A stretch of DNA of 12,522 nt from Conexibacteraceae bacterium (lineage in GTDB: Bacteria; Actinomycetota; Thermoleophilia; Solirubrobacterales; Solirubrobacteraceae). The notes under the pieces were generated by a model, which was not told where the DNA came from, ran no database searches, and saw only the letters and a program-made list of their open reading frames with translations. The stretch spans positions 1 through 12,522 of the forward strand of contig WQWK01000034.1 in assembly GCA_009785395.1 (NCBI GenBank), in the 5' to 3' direction. Below are positions 1 to 6,689 of this stretch, in pieces. Position 1 is the first letter of the stretch, and the number at the start of each line of letters is the position of its first letter. A program made the position numbers and the translations under genes.

Positions 1-1313
1 ACCACCTCACGACTTTTGGCTGCCAGATGAACGAGCACGACTCGGAGCGCATGAAGGGCATGCTCGAGTCGCTCGGCTACAGGGAGGCGGCTGAGCGCCG
101 CGACGCGGATCTGATCCTGTTCAACACGTGCTCGATCCGCGAGAAGGCGGATGAGCGCTTCATCGCGCATCTGCACGAGGCCAACGCGCTCAAACGCCGC
201 GCGCCCGACACCGTGATCGGCGTCGGCGGCTGCTGGGCCCAGTCGGTGAAGGACGAGGTCTTCAGGCAGTTTCCGTTCGTGGACGTGGCCTTCGGGCCGG
301 GACAGGTGCACAAGCTCGCGGAGTTCCTGACAAGCGACTCGCTCACGGCACAGGGGTACTTCGAGTTCGAGTCCTTCACCGGCGACCTGCCGATGAAGCG
401 CGCCCGCGAGTTCCAGGGCTGGGTGCAGATCAGCGTCGGCTGCAACTGTGTCTGCTCGTACTGCATCGTGCCGTCGACCCGCGGGCGCGAGGTCAGCCGT
501 GACCCTGACGCCCTCATCGCCGAGGTCGCGCGCCTGGCGGCCGACGGCGTGACCGAGGTCACGCTGCTCGGACAGAACGTCAACTCCTACGGGCGCGACC
601 TTCCGCCCGACACCCGCACCAGCTTCTCGGAGCTGCTGCGTCGCGTCGATGCGGTACCCGGCATCGAGCGGATCCGCTACACGAGCCCACACCCCAAGGA
701 CATGCGTGAGGACGTGATCCTCGCCCACGCCGAACTGCCGGCGCTCTGCGAGCACATCCACCTGCCGCTGCAGTCCGGCTCGAGCGTCATTCTGAAGCGC
801 ATGCGGCGCACGTACACGCGCGAGCGCTACATGGACCGTGTGGCGCTGATCCGCGAGCACGTGCCCGACTGCGCGCTCACGACGGACATCATCGTCGGTT
901 TCCCCGGGGAGACTGAGGAGGACTTCCGCGAAACGCTCGCGGTCGCCGAGGAGGTCGGTTACGACGGCGCGTTCACGTTCATCTATTCGCCGCGACGCGG
1001 CACCGAGGCGGCGGACCTGCCCGATCAGATCCCGCACGAGGTAAAGGTCGAGCGGCTCGAGCGCCTGGTCGATGTGATCCAGCGGCGCGCCACCGAGCGC
1101 GCGCAGCGTTTCGTCGGCCGCACCATGGAGGTGCTGGTGGAAGGCCCGTCGCGAACCGATCCCACGCGTCTGCGCGGCCGCAGCCGCCACAACAAGGTCG
1201 TCAACTTCGAGGGCCTCGGGGAGCCTGGGGATTTCGCGCAGGTGGAGATCACCGGCGCCACCAGCCAGACGCTCACCGGAGAAATGTCGCTAGTCGCGCG
1301 CGCCGGCGGGTAG
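1..1313 (+). CDS. miaB: tRNA-2-methylthio-N6-dimethylallyladenosine37 synthase MiaB (5' partial)
   Basis: This radical-SAM methylthiotransferase converts i6A37 to ms2i6A37 in tRNAs reading UNN codons, after MiaA has added the isoprenyl group. The reading frame is open to the left edge. Bases 3-26, before the first ATG (27), already encode family sequence (HLTTFGCQ), so that ATG is internal and only a few N-terminal residues are missing. The three cysteines of the N-terminal cluster domain are at bases 21, 129 and 231. The radical-SAM CxxxCxxC cysteines are at 441, 453 and 462, followed by IVPSTRG. The LGQNVNSYG and HLPLQSGS segments are typical of the family. A C-terminal TRAM domain (RNA binding) runs from about base 1100 to 1300. 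The stop is TAG. The mscS-type gene starts 10 bases downstream, so the two are probably cotranscribed. I see no missing key residue. Confidence 0.97.
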   Translation, partial: HLTTFGCQMNEHDSERMKGMLESLGYREAAERRDADLILFNTCSIREKADERFIAHLHEANALKRRAPDTVIGVGGCWAQSVKDEVFRQFPFVDVAFGPGQVHKLAEFLTSDSLTAQGYFEFESFTGDLPMKRAREFQGWVQISVGCNCVCSYCIVPSTRGREVSRDPDALIAEVARLAADGVTEVTLLGQNVNSYGRDLPPDTRTSFSELLRRVDAVPGIERIRYTSPHPKDMREDVILAHAELPALCEHIHLPLQSGSSVILKRMRRTYTRERYMDRVALIREHVPDCALTTDIIVGFPGETEEDFRETLAVAEEVGYDGAFTFIYSPRRGTEAADLPDQIPHEVKVERLERLVDVIQRRATERAQRFVGRTMEVLVEGPSRTDPTRLRGRSRHNKVVNFEGLGEPGDFAQVEITGATSQTLTGEMSLVARAGG

Positions 1314-1323
1314 TCACACCCGT

Positions 1324-2283
1324 ATGCGGCGCATCTTCCGCAACCGCAAGGACAACATCGTGCTCGACCGCATGTTCGAGACGCGCAGCGACGCATGGGC
1401 CGCCGCCGGCCTTGAAGGAGAGCTCAACCGGCACGCCGTGCGTCACGCGGCACGGCGGCTGATGTTCGAGCTGGTTGCCCTGCTCGCCGTCATCATCGGC
1501 AAGAGCGTCGCGCACAGCCACACCGACAGTTCGTGGACGACGCCGATCACGGTCGTCGCGGTGATCCTGGTGCTGGCCATCGGCTGGCTGAGCTCGCGTG
1601 ACCTCCCGAAGGCTGCGCCGGCGCTGTTCCGCCGCATGGACCCGGCCACCGCCGGGACGGTCGAGTTCGCGATCCGGCTCTTCGGCGTCGCCGCCACGGT
1701 GCTGATCGCGCTTGCGGTCGGCGGCGTCGGCCCGGGAGCACTGGCCGTCGGCGGTGCCTTCACAGCCGTCGTCCTCGGTCTCGCGGCCCAGCAGACGCTC
1801 GGCAACCTGTTCGCCGGCATGGTGCTCCTGATCGCACGGCCGTTCCGCCTGGGCGAGCGCGTGCGGCTGCAGGCCGGTGTGCTGGCCGGAACCCAGGAGG
1901 GTGTCGTGGCCTCACTCGGGCTTCTCTACACGACGCTCTCGCGTGGTGACGAGCGCGTCATGATCCCCAACAACATCGTGCTCTCAGCCTCGGTGCTGCC
2001 GATCCGCGAGCCGAAGCCGGTCGATGTGAAGGTCACGCTCGGCGCCGGTGTCGGCCTCATGCACATCCAGTCGGTCCTCGACGCGAACATCTCGGTGCCC
2101 ACCCGCAGCGCCGCGAGCGTGCTGCTTGAGGAGATCAACGGCAACTGCCTGGTCGTGCGGGTGCGGGCGACTCCCGAACGGGACTCGCAGGGCGCTCAGC
2201 TGGCCGATGAGATCATCGCCGCGCTGGTAACCGTCACGGGCGAGCACAGCGCCGTGGTCGACGGCGGCGCCCGCCGGGACTGA
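1324..2283 (+). CDS. MscS-family small mechanosensitive channel
   Basis: A 319-residue membrane protein of the MscS family, which opens under membrane tension to release solutes on hypo-osmotic shock. A basic N-terminus of about 45 residues precedes three hydrophobic segments: around LMFELVALLAVIIGKSV, ITVVAVILVLAIGWL, and a long third one (EFAIRLFGVAATVLIALAVGG). The pore helix follows, with small Gly/Ala residues (VGPGALAVGGAFTAVVLGLA) and then AAQQTLGNLFAG. The beta domain carries the usual IARPFRLGERV and VMIPNN signatures. The cytoplasmic C-terminal domain is short, as in minimal MscS proteins. The ATG lies 10 bases after the miaB stop and has no clear Shine-Dalgarno sequence. In-frame starts at 1372 (ATG) or 1438 (GTG, 17 bases after AAGGAG) are possible but would shorten the N-terminus. 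The family is secure; the exact subfamily is not. Confidence 0.9.
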   Translation: MRRIFRNRKDNIVLDRMFETRSDAWAAAGLEGELNRHAVRHAARRLMFELVALLAVIIGKSVAHSHTDSSWTTPITVVAVILVLAIGWLSSRDLPKAAPALFRRMDPATAGTVEFAIRLFGVAATVLIALAVGGVGPGALAVGGAFTAVVLGLAAQQTLGNLFAGMVLLIARPFRLGERVRLQAGVLAGTQEGVVASLGLLYTTLSRGDERVMIPNNIVLSASVLPIREPKPVDVKVTLGAGVGLMHIQSVLDANISVPTRSAASVLLEEINGNCLVVRVRATPERDSQGAQLADEIIAALVTVTGEHSAVVDGGARRD

Positions 2284-2321
2284 TTGCCCGTCGGTCCCTA
2301 ACGGCCCAGCTCCGGTCTTTA

Positions 2322-2855
2322 CTACCCGCCGACCGAGCGCGCGCCGACCGAGCGCAGCCGCATGATCGGGATCCTCCTGCCGATGCTCGCCGTCCGCTCG
2401 CCGTAGTCGCCGTAGCCGGGATAGACCAGTTCGGCGAGCGCGAACAGCCGCGCGTGCTCGGCCTCGTCGGTCACCTCGGTGGCCGTGTAGGTTCCCGAGC
2501 GGCCGCCGCGCGAGAGCTCGGCACGCGGGTGCGCCCTGAGGTTGTGATACCAGCCGGGGTGCCGATCACCACCCCAGTTTGAGGCGATCAGGATCACATC
2601 GTCGCCGTCGCTGAAGTAGAGCACCGCGCTCGTGCGGAGCTCCCCGGAGCGGGCGCCGGTGGTGACGAGGCTCGCGAACGGCAGCGGCAGCCGCAGGCCG
2701 GCGCGCCCGCGCGTGAGCGAATGCAGGAGCGGGTCGGCACGCTTGGAGATGGCGGTCGTCGCGGTTCTGACGGGGCGCGGGGCAAGCGCAAGCCGCAGCG
2801 CGCGAGCGGCCGCGCCGCCGCCCGTCTCCGGGTCAAACGGAGGGATCCCGGGCAT
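2322..2855 (-). CDS. Deazaflavin (F420)-dependent nitroreductase-family protein
   Basis: A 177-residue protein of the Ddn/DUF385 family, split beta-barrel proteins that mostly use the deazaflavin cofactor F420 for hydride transfer. Visible signatures are TTGARSGELRTSAVLYF, then ILIASNWGG, HPGWYHNLRAHPRAEL and YPGYGDYGERT. These form the family's usual cofactor-binding run and C-terminal motif. The substrate cannot be inferred. I chose the ATG at 2855 (MPGIPPFDPE) because the sequence further upstream in this frame is only the shadow of the dehydrogenase gene. The start overlaps the dehydrogenase stop by 23 bases, which suggests coupled translation. No good ribosome binding site is visible. 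The C-terminal tail, SVGARSVGG, comes from a 15-base tandem duplication. The gene converges with the mscS-type gene across 38 bases. The family call is confident; real F420 use is inferred from family membership. Confidence 0.88.
   Translation of the reverse strand: MPGIPPFDPETGGGAAARALRLALAPRPVRTATTAISKRADPLLHSLTRGRAGLRLPLPFASLVTTGARSGELRTSAVLYFSDGDDVILIASNWGGDRHPGWYHNLRAHPRAELSRGGRSGTYTATEVTDEAEHARLFALAELVYPGYGDYGERTASIGRRIPIMRLRSVGARSVGG
2328..2355 (-). repeat. Short tandem repeat at the 3' end of the F420-family gene
   Basis: The 13-base sequence GCCGACCGAGCGC (plus strand) occurs at 2328-2340 and 2343-2355, a 15-base period. It encodes the SVGARSVGG tail just before the stop. Confidence 0.8.
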
Positions 2856-3648
2856 CTGGCCGCTTCGCGATCTGTCTCTCGGTGAGGCCCCTGGCCACCC
2901 GGTCTCCGCCCATGAACCGTTGCGCGACCGCGGCCACGCCCGGTGCCACGGCCCCGAGGCTCGCCCCGAGCCGCATGCCCAGCGGCGCAACCGTGACCTC
3001 GCCGCGGTTGCGCTCGATCGCGGTGATGACGGCGGCGGTGACCTGCTGCGGCGAGCTGGTCCCCACTCCCGGCGGCAGCTTCACGCCGGCGTCGGCGAAC
3101 ATGCCGGCGTCACGGATGAAGCCGGGCATGATCACGGAGACGCCCACACCGGTGCCCCGCAGGTCCGCGCGGACGCTGTGGGCGAATCCGCGCAACCCGA
3201 ACTTGGCGGCGGTGTACATCGACGACGACGTTGCGGCCACCTTGCCGGACAGCGATGAGATCAGGACGATGTGGCCGCGCCGACGCGCCACCATGGCCGG
3301 CGCCAGCGACCGCGTGAGCGCGATCGGCGCGCGGAGGTCGACCTCGAGCATGGTGTCGATCTGAGCGGGCTTCAGATCGAGCAGGCGCCCGGTGGCGGGC
3401 AGCGCCGCGTTCGCGACGAGGATGTCGGCGTCACCGGCCTCGTCGGCGAGCCGGGAGACGTCGGGGCGCAGCGCCAGGTCGGCCACCACCATGCGTGCGC
3501 CGAGCTCCTCGGCAAGCGGGCCGAGGAGCTCGAGTCGACGGCCCGTCAGGATCAGCTCCGCGCCGCGCTCGTGCAGCGCGCGTGCGAGCGCCTGGCCGAG
3601 CCCGCCGGTGGCGCCGGTCACCAGGATCTTCGCTCCCGCCACCTTCAC
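2833..3648 (-). CDS. Short-chain dehydrogenase/reductase (SDR), classical type
   Basis: A 271-residue Rossmann-fold oxidoreductase of the classical SDR family using NAD(P)(H). The N-terminus KILVTGATGGLGQALA is the dinucleotide-binding TGxxxGxG motif (residues about 7-20). It is followed by LTGRR, the usual spot for cofactor choice, where the basic residues favour NADP(H). VANAAL corresponds to the NAG motif. The catalytic residues are the Ser in LISSLSG and Tyr/Lys in YTAAK. The substrate is unknown. The GTG at 3648 places the Rossmann motif at the normal distance; the longer in-frame extension to 3750 runs into miaA and has no family-like sequence. Translation overlaps the downstream F420-family gene, so the two redox proteins may act together or simply be coexpressed. 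It is divergent from miaA with a 52-base gap holding a likely two-way promoter. Confidence 0.9.
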   Translation of the reverse strand: MKVAGAKILVTGATGGLGQALARALHERGAELILTGRRLELLGPLAEELGARMVVADLALRPDVSRLADEAGDADILVANAALPATGRLLDLKPAQIDTMLEVDLRAPIALTRSLAPAMVARRRGHIVLISSLSGKVAATSSSMYTAAKFGLRGFAHSVRADLRGTGVGVSVIMPGFIRDAGMFADAGVKLPPGVGTSSPQQVTAAVITAIERNRGEVTVAPLGMRLGASLGAVAPGVAAVAQRFMGGDRVARGLTERQIAKRPDARDPSV

Positions 3649-3683
3649 GCCGGCACGCTCGCGAAGCCTCTTCTCACGCCGAG

Positions 3684-3692
3684 GACAATACT
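3684..3692. promoter_or_regulatory. Probable overlapping divergent -10 elements between SDR gene and miaA
   Basis: The 52-base gap between the two divergent starts contains one AT-rich island in otherwise GC-rich DNA. On the minus strand it reads TATTGT (3690 to 3685), matching TAnnnT. On the plus strand it reads AATACT (3687-3692), eight bases before the miaA GTG, or alternatively GACAAT (3684-3689). The same few bases could therefore serve both directions, with a leaderless message for miaA and a short leader of about 30 bases for the SDR gene. No convincing -35 box is visible on either side. This is a sequence-pattern inference. Confidence 0.45.
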
Positions 3693-3700
3693 GCCCCGCA

Positions 3701-4612
3701 GTGCCGCGCCCAGAGGTGATCGCATTGTTCGGTCCGACAGCCGTCGGCAAGACCGGCGTCGCGATCGCCCTCGCTCAGATCCTGCGGGCCCGTGGCGAGG
3801 ACCCGGTGGCCGTCTCGGCCGACGCGCTGCAGGTCTACGCGGGGCTCGAGGTTCTGACCGGCGCCGCCACCGCGGCCGAGCGCGCCGAGCTCGAGCACCG
3901 GCTGATCTCGTTCCTGCCGGTGGACGCCCACTTCAGCGCCGGCCAGTACGCGGAGCTCGCGCACAACGAGATCGACGGCCTGCTGGCGGCGGGCCGGCGT
4001 CCGATCGTCGTCGGCGGCACCGGCCTGTACCTGCGGGCGGCGCTCGCGAAGCTCTCGTTGAAGCCCCCGCCGGCCGCGGACGCACGCGCGCGCTGGACGG
4101 CTGAGCTCGAGCGCAGCGGACCCGAGGCGCTGCACGCGGTGCTCAGCGCCCGCGCCCCGTGGGCGGCTGCCGAGATCGCTCCCACGGACAGTCATCGCAT
4201 CGTCCGCGCGCTCGAGCTGCACGAGGCTGGTGAGCTCGAGCGCCCCCCGGAGCAGTCGGAGCTGTGGACGCGGGCGACGCGGCACCCGACGCTGCTCGTC
4301 GGCCTGGTCGCCGAGCGTGAGCGGCTGTACGCGCAGATCGACGCGCGCGTGGACGCGATGCTCGCGGACGGCGCCGAGCGGGAGGTGCGCGCCGCCCATG
4401 CCGCCGGCGCCAGCGCGACCGCACGCAAGGCGCTCGGCTTTGACGATCTGCTGGCGGGCGACGTGGAGGGCATGAAGCGGCGCACGCGCAACTACGCGCG
4501 CCGGCAGCTGACGTGGCTGCGCAAGCTTCCGGACGTGATCACGGTGGACGTCACCGACCGCCCGGCGGACGACGTCGCGTCCGAGATCGCAGCCATCTGG
4601 CTCCGCGGGTGA
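3701..4612 (+). CDS. miaA: tRNA dimethylallyltransferase MiaA
   Basis: Transfers the dimethylallyl group of DMAPP to N6 of A37 in tRNAs reading UNN codons, supplying the substrate of MiaB, which is encoded at the left end of this window. The protein is 303 residues, normal for the family. Visible motifs are the P-loop FGPTAVGKT near the N-terminus, SADALQVYAGL (Asp base and Gln of the DSxQ-like motif), FSAGQY, VVGGTGLYLRA, and the C-terminal RRTRNYARRQLTWLRK typical of MiaA. I chose the GTG at 3701 (VPRPEVIALFGPT) because it puts the P-loop at the usual distance. The frame is open further upstream, but that part is the antisense of the SDR gene. There is no Shine-Dalgarno sequence; a -10-like box eight bases upstream suggests a leaderless message. 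dapF follows 27 bases after the stop. Confidence 0.96.
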   Translation: MPRPEVIALFGPTAVGKTGVAIALAQILRARGEDPVAVSADALQVYAGLEVLTGAATAAERAELEHRLISFLPVDAHFSAGQYAELAHNEIDGLLAAGRRPIVVGGTGLYLRAALAKLSLKPPPAADARARWTAELERSGPEALHAVLSARAPWAAAEIAPTDSHRIVRALELHEAGELERPPEQSELWTRATRHPTLLVGLVAERERLYAQIDARVDAMLADGAEREVRAAHAAGASATARKALGFDDLLAGDVEGMKRRTRNYARRQLTWLRKLPDVITVDVTDRPADDVASEIAAIWLRG

Positions 4613-4626
4613 GAGCCCGAATCATC

Positions 4627-4632
4627 TAGCCT
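4627..4632 (+). promoter_or_regulatory. Candidate -10 box (TAGCCT) for leaderless dapF
   Basis: TAGCCT matches the actinobacterial TAnnnT -10 pattern and lies seven bases before the dapF GTG. Transcription would then start at or very near the start codon. The 27-base gap after miaA has no Shine-Dalgarno sequence, which fits leaderless initiation. No -35 element is recognisable. dapF may additionally be read through from miaA. Confidence 0.45.
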
Positions 4633-4639
4633 GCGCGCG

Positions 4640-5491
4640 GTGAACTTCGAGAAATGGCAGGCGCTCGGCAACGACTATGTGATCGTCGAGGACCGTGAGC
4701 TGCCGTTCGAGCTGACGCCGGCGCGCATCCGCAAGCTGTGCGACCGGCACTTCGGGATCGGATCCGACGGCATCCTGCTGCTCTCGCAGACGGACGCGCC
4801 CGGGGTCGTCGCCCATCTGCGGATCTTCAACCCGGACGGCGGCGAGGCCGAGCTCTCGGGTAACGGCGCCCGCGAGGCGGTGCTGTACCTGCGCCGCCGC
4901 GGCTGGACCGACGTGGACACCTTCAGCATCACCACGGTTGCCGGGGAGGTGCGCCCGACGATCACCGGTTCGTCCACCTGCACGGTCGACATGGGCCGCG
5001 CGCGACTGCAGAGTGACGACTATCCGGGCGGGGCCGCGGACGGCATCGGCGAGCTCCATGCCAACGGGGACACATGGCGCTTTCAACACGTCAAGATCGG
5101 CAACCCGCAGTGCTCGATCCGGGTCGCCGACCTCGCGACCCTGCAGGACCTGGAGCTGCCCGCGATCGGCCCGGGGATCGAGCGCAACGAGGTGTTCCCG
5201 AACCGGACCAATGTGTCCTGGTACACGCCGCTGGCCCCCGACACGATCCGCGCGCGGATCTTCGAGCGCGGTGTTGGCGAGGACCTCGCCAGCGGCACCG
5301 GCGCCACCGGTGCGGCCGTGGCGCACGTGCTGGCGGGCGGCGACTCGCCTGTCACCGTGATCCTTGACGGCGGTGAGCTGAGCGTCGAGGTGGGGGAGGA
5401 TCTGCACATCAATCTGACCGGCTGGGCAGTGCCCGTGATGCGAGGCACGCTGGCCGACGAACTGTTGGAGGAGCTGCGTGCGACCGAGTAG
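4640..5491 (+). CDS. dapF: Diaminopimelate epimerase family protein, both catalytic Cys replaced by Ser
   Basis: DapF interconverts LL- and meso-diaminopimelate without cofactor, using two cysteines (73 and 217 in the Haemophilus/E. coli enzymes) as the acid-base pair. This 283-residue protein has normal length and both alpha/beta halves. Substrate residues are retained: Asn11 in ALGNDYV, Asn64 in IFNPDGGE, Asn155, Asn191 in NRTNVSW, and Glu209-Arg210 in FERGVGE. However, residue 73 is Ser (ELSGNGAR, codon TCG at 4856) and residue 218 is Ser (LASGTGATG, codon AGC at 5291). The usual His of GNPHC is Gln157. The glycine loops around both serines are intact. The GTG start has no Shine-Dalgarno sequence and lies seven bases after TAGCCT. 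The aminotransferase gene overlaps its 3' end by 14 bases. Family membership is certain. Whether it still epimerises DAP, does so slowly, or has another substrate is open. Confidence 0.93.
   Translation: MNFEKWQALGNDYVIVEDRELPFELTPARIRKLCDRHFGIGSDGILLLSQTDAPGVVAHLRIFNPDGGEAELSGNGAREAVLYLRRRGWTDVDTFSITTVAGEVRPTITGSSTCTVDMGRARLQSDDYPGGAADGIGELHANGDTWRFQHVKIGNPQCSIRVADLATLQDLELPAIGPGIERNEVFPNRTNVSWYTPLAPDTIRARIFERGVGEDLASGTGATGAAVAHVLAGGDSPVTVILDGGELSVEVGEDLHINLTGWAVPVMRGTLADELLEELRATE
5467..5471 (+). promoter_or_regulatory. Strong Shine-Dalgarno sequence for the aminotransferase gene
   Basis: GGAGG lies inside the 3' end of dapF, six bases before the GTG at 5478. It fixes that start, which overlaps dapF by 14 bases, and contrasts with the absence of such sites before miaA, dapF and hflX. 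Confidence 0.75.
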
Positions 5492-6638
5492 CCGTCTGGA
5501 GAAGATCCCGCCGTATCTGTTCGCCGAGCTCGAGCGCAAAATCGCGGAGAAGCGTGCCGCGGGCATCGACGTCATCAGCCTCGGGATCGGTGATCCCGAT
5601 ACGCCGACGTACGGGCCGATCGTCGCCGCGGCTCAGGCGGCGGTGGCCGACCCGGCCACCCACCAGTATCCGAGCAACCGCGGCCGCCAGGACTTCCGCG
5701 AGGCCGTGGCGGCGTTCTACGCGCGCCGCTTCGGCGTGACGCTCGACCCGGACACCGAGGTGATGCCCGCGATCGGCGCGAAGGAGTGCATCTTCAACCT
5801 GAACCTCGCGTTCCTGGACAACGACGATGTCGCGCTCGCCAGCGACCCGGGCTATCCCGTCTACACCGGCGGACCGATTCTCGTCGGCGCCGAGCCGGTG
5901 CTGATGCCGCTGGTGCCGGAGCTCGGGTTCGCCCCCGATCTCGGCGCGATCGGAGCCGAGACCCGCAGGCGCGCACGGCTGATGTTCTTCAACTACCCCA
6001 ACAACCCGACCGGCGCGACCGTCCCGGAGGGGTTCTTCGAGCGGGTCGTCGAACTCGCGAGCGCCAACCAGATCCTCGCCGTACATGACAACGCCTACAG
6101 CGAGACCACCTACGACGGCTATGTCGCGCCCTCGTTCCTGGCGACGCCCGGCGCCAAGGAGACCGGTGTCGAGGTCTTCTCCTGGTCCAAGGGCTACAAC
6201 ATGACCGGCTGGCGCTGCGCGGCGATCGTCGGCAACGCCGACGCGATCGCCCAGTACTGGCGTCTGAAGTCAAACATCGACTCGGGGTTGTTCGAGGCGA
6301 TCCAGCTCGCCGGCATCGCCGCGCTGGACCCGGCGGTCGACGCCGACGTCCGCGCCATGAACGCCGTCTACGCTCGGCGCCGTGATCTCGTCTGTGACGC
6401 GCTGGCACAGGCCGGTGTGAGCGTCACCAGGCCGCGGGGCACGATCTACATCTGGGCGCCCGTTCCGGACGGCTTCGCAAGCTCGGCCGAGTATTGCGCG
6501 CACGTGCTCGAGCAGGCGGCGGTCGTGATCTCCCCGGGCGGCGCCTACGGCCGCAGCGGCGAGGGCTTCTTCCGGATCTCGCTGACGACACCGGACGACC
6601 GCCTGCTGGAGGCGGTCGAGCGCCTGCGCGCGCTTTGA
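5478..6638 (+). CDS. dapL: LL-diaminopimelate aminotransferase-like, class I/II PLP aminotransferase
   Basis: A 386-residue fold-type I PLP enzyme. The N-terminus RLEKIPPYLFAELERK followed by ISLGIGDPDTPT is characteristic of LL-diaminopimelate aminotransferases, which make LL-DAP from tetrahydrodipicolinate and glutamate in one step. PLP contacts visible are GAKE near residue 100, YPNNPTG (173-179), DNAYSET (204-210, Asp and Tyr) and the Schiff-base lysine 238 in SWSKGYNMTGWR. A C-terminal Arg in FFRISLTTP would bind the carboxylate. The GTG is set by GGAGG six bases upstream and overlaps dapF by 14 bases, so the two are cotranslated. That supports a DAP role, because the product of DapL is the substrate of DapF. 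A general aromatic or branched-chain aminotransferase role cannot be excluded, so the symbol is tentative. Confidence 0.82.
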   Translation: MRPSSRLEKIPPYLFAELERKIAEKRAAGIDVISLGIGDPDTPTYGPIVAAAQAAVADPATHQYPSNRGRQDFREAVAAFYARRFGVTLDPDTEVMPAIGAKECIFNLNLAFLDNDDVALASDPGYPVYTGGPILVGAEPVLMPLVPELGFAPDLGAIGAETRRRARLMFFNYPNNPTGATVPEGFFERVVELASANQILAVHDNAYSETTYDGYVAPSFLATPGAKETGVEVFSWSKGYNMTGWRCAAIVGNADAIAQYWRLKSNIDSGLFEAIQLAGIAALDPAVDADVRAMNAVYARRRDLVCDALAQAGVSVTRPRGTIYIWAPVPDGFASSAEYCAHVLEQAAVVISPGGAYGRSGEGFFRISLTTPDDRLLEAVERLRAL

Positions 6639-6675
6639 GTGTCGTCTCTTAGGAACTCCAGGCCCCTGGGCGTTG

Positions 6676-6681
6676 TACTGT
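6676..6681 (+). promoter_or_regulatory. Candidate -10 box (TACTGT) for leaderless hflX
   Basis: TACTGT fits TAnnnT and ends eight bases before the GTG chosen for hflX. The 51-base gap after the aminotransferase also holds a short palindrome, CCAGG-CC-CCTGG (6658-6669), upstream of the box. The segment TACTG...GCAGTGCCGC is repeated in near-identical form at the miaA start (3689-3708). Confidence 0.45.
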
Positions 6682-6689
6682 CGGGAGCA

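Noticed and set aside
2284..2321. Terminator between the converging mscS-type and F420-family genes
   Set aside because: No stable stem with a T-run visible; only a short CTTTA stretch.
2856..2990. Upstream extension of the F420-family gene to an earlier start
   Set aside because: The extra 45 residues are an Arg/Trp/Gly-rich shadow of the SDR gene; the ATG at 2855 gives a normal family length.
3392..3700. Upstream extension of miaA
   Set aside because: It would overlap the whole N-terminal part of the SDR gene and adds no MiaA-like sequence; the GTG at 3701 fits the family.
3271..4104. Plus-strand open frame spanning the SDR/miaA boundary
   Set aside because: Out of frame with miaA and antisense to the SDR gene; composition is Arg/Gly-rich noise.
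4622..5575. Long open frame (317 codons) on the minus strand opposite dapF
   Set aside because: Antisense shadow of high-GC coding sequence. It is Arg/His/Val-rich with no domain signature, while dapF on the other strand carries clear motifs.
6639..6689. Earlier GTG start for hflX directly after the aminotransferase stop
   Set aside because: Possible by reinitiation, but the 17 added residues look non-coding and contain the -10-like box. Not fully excluded.
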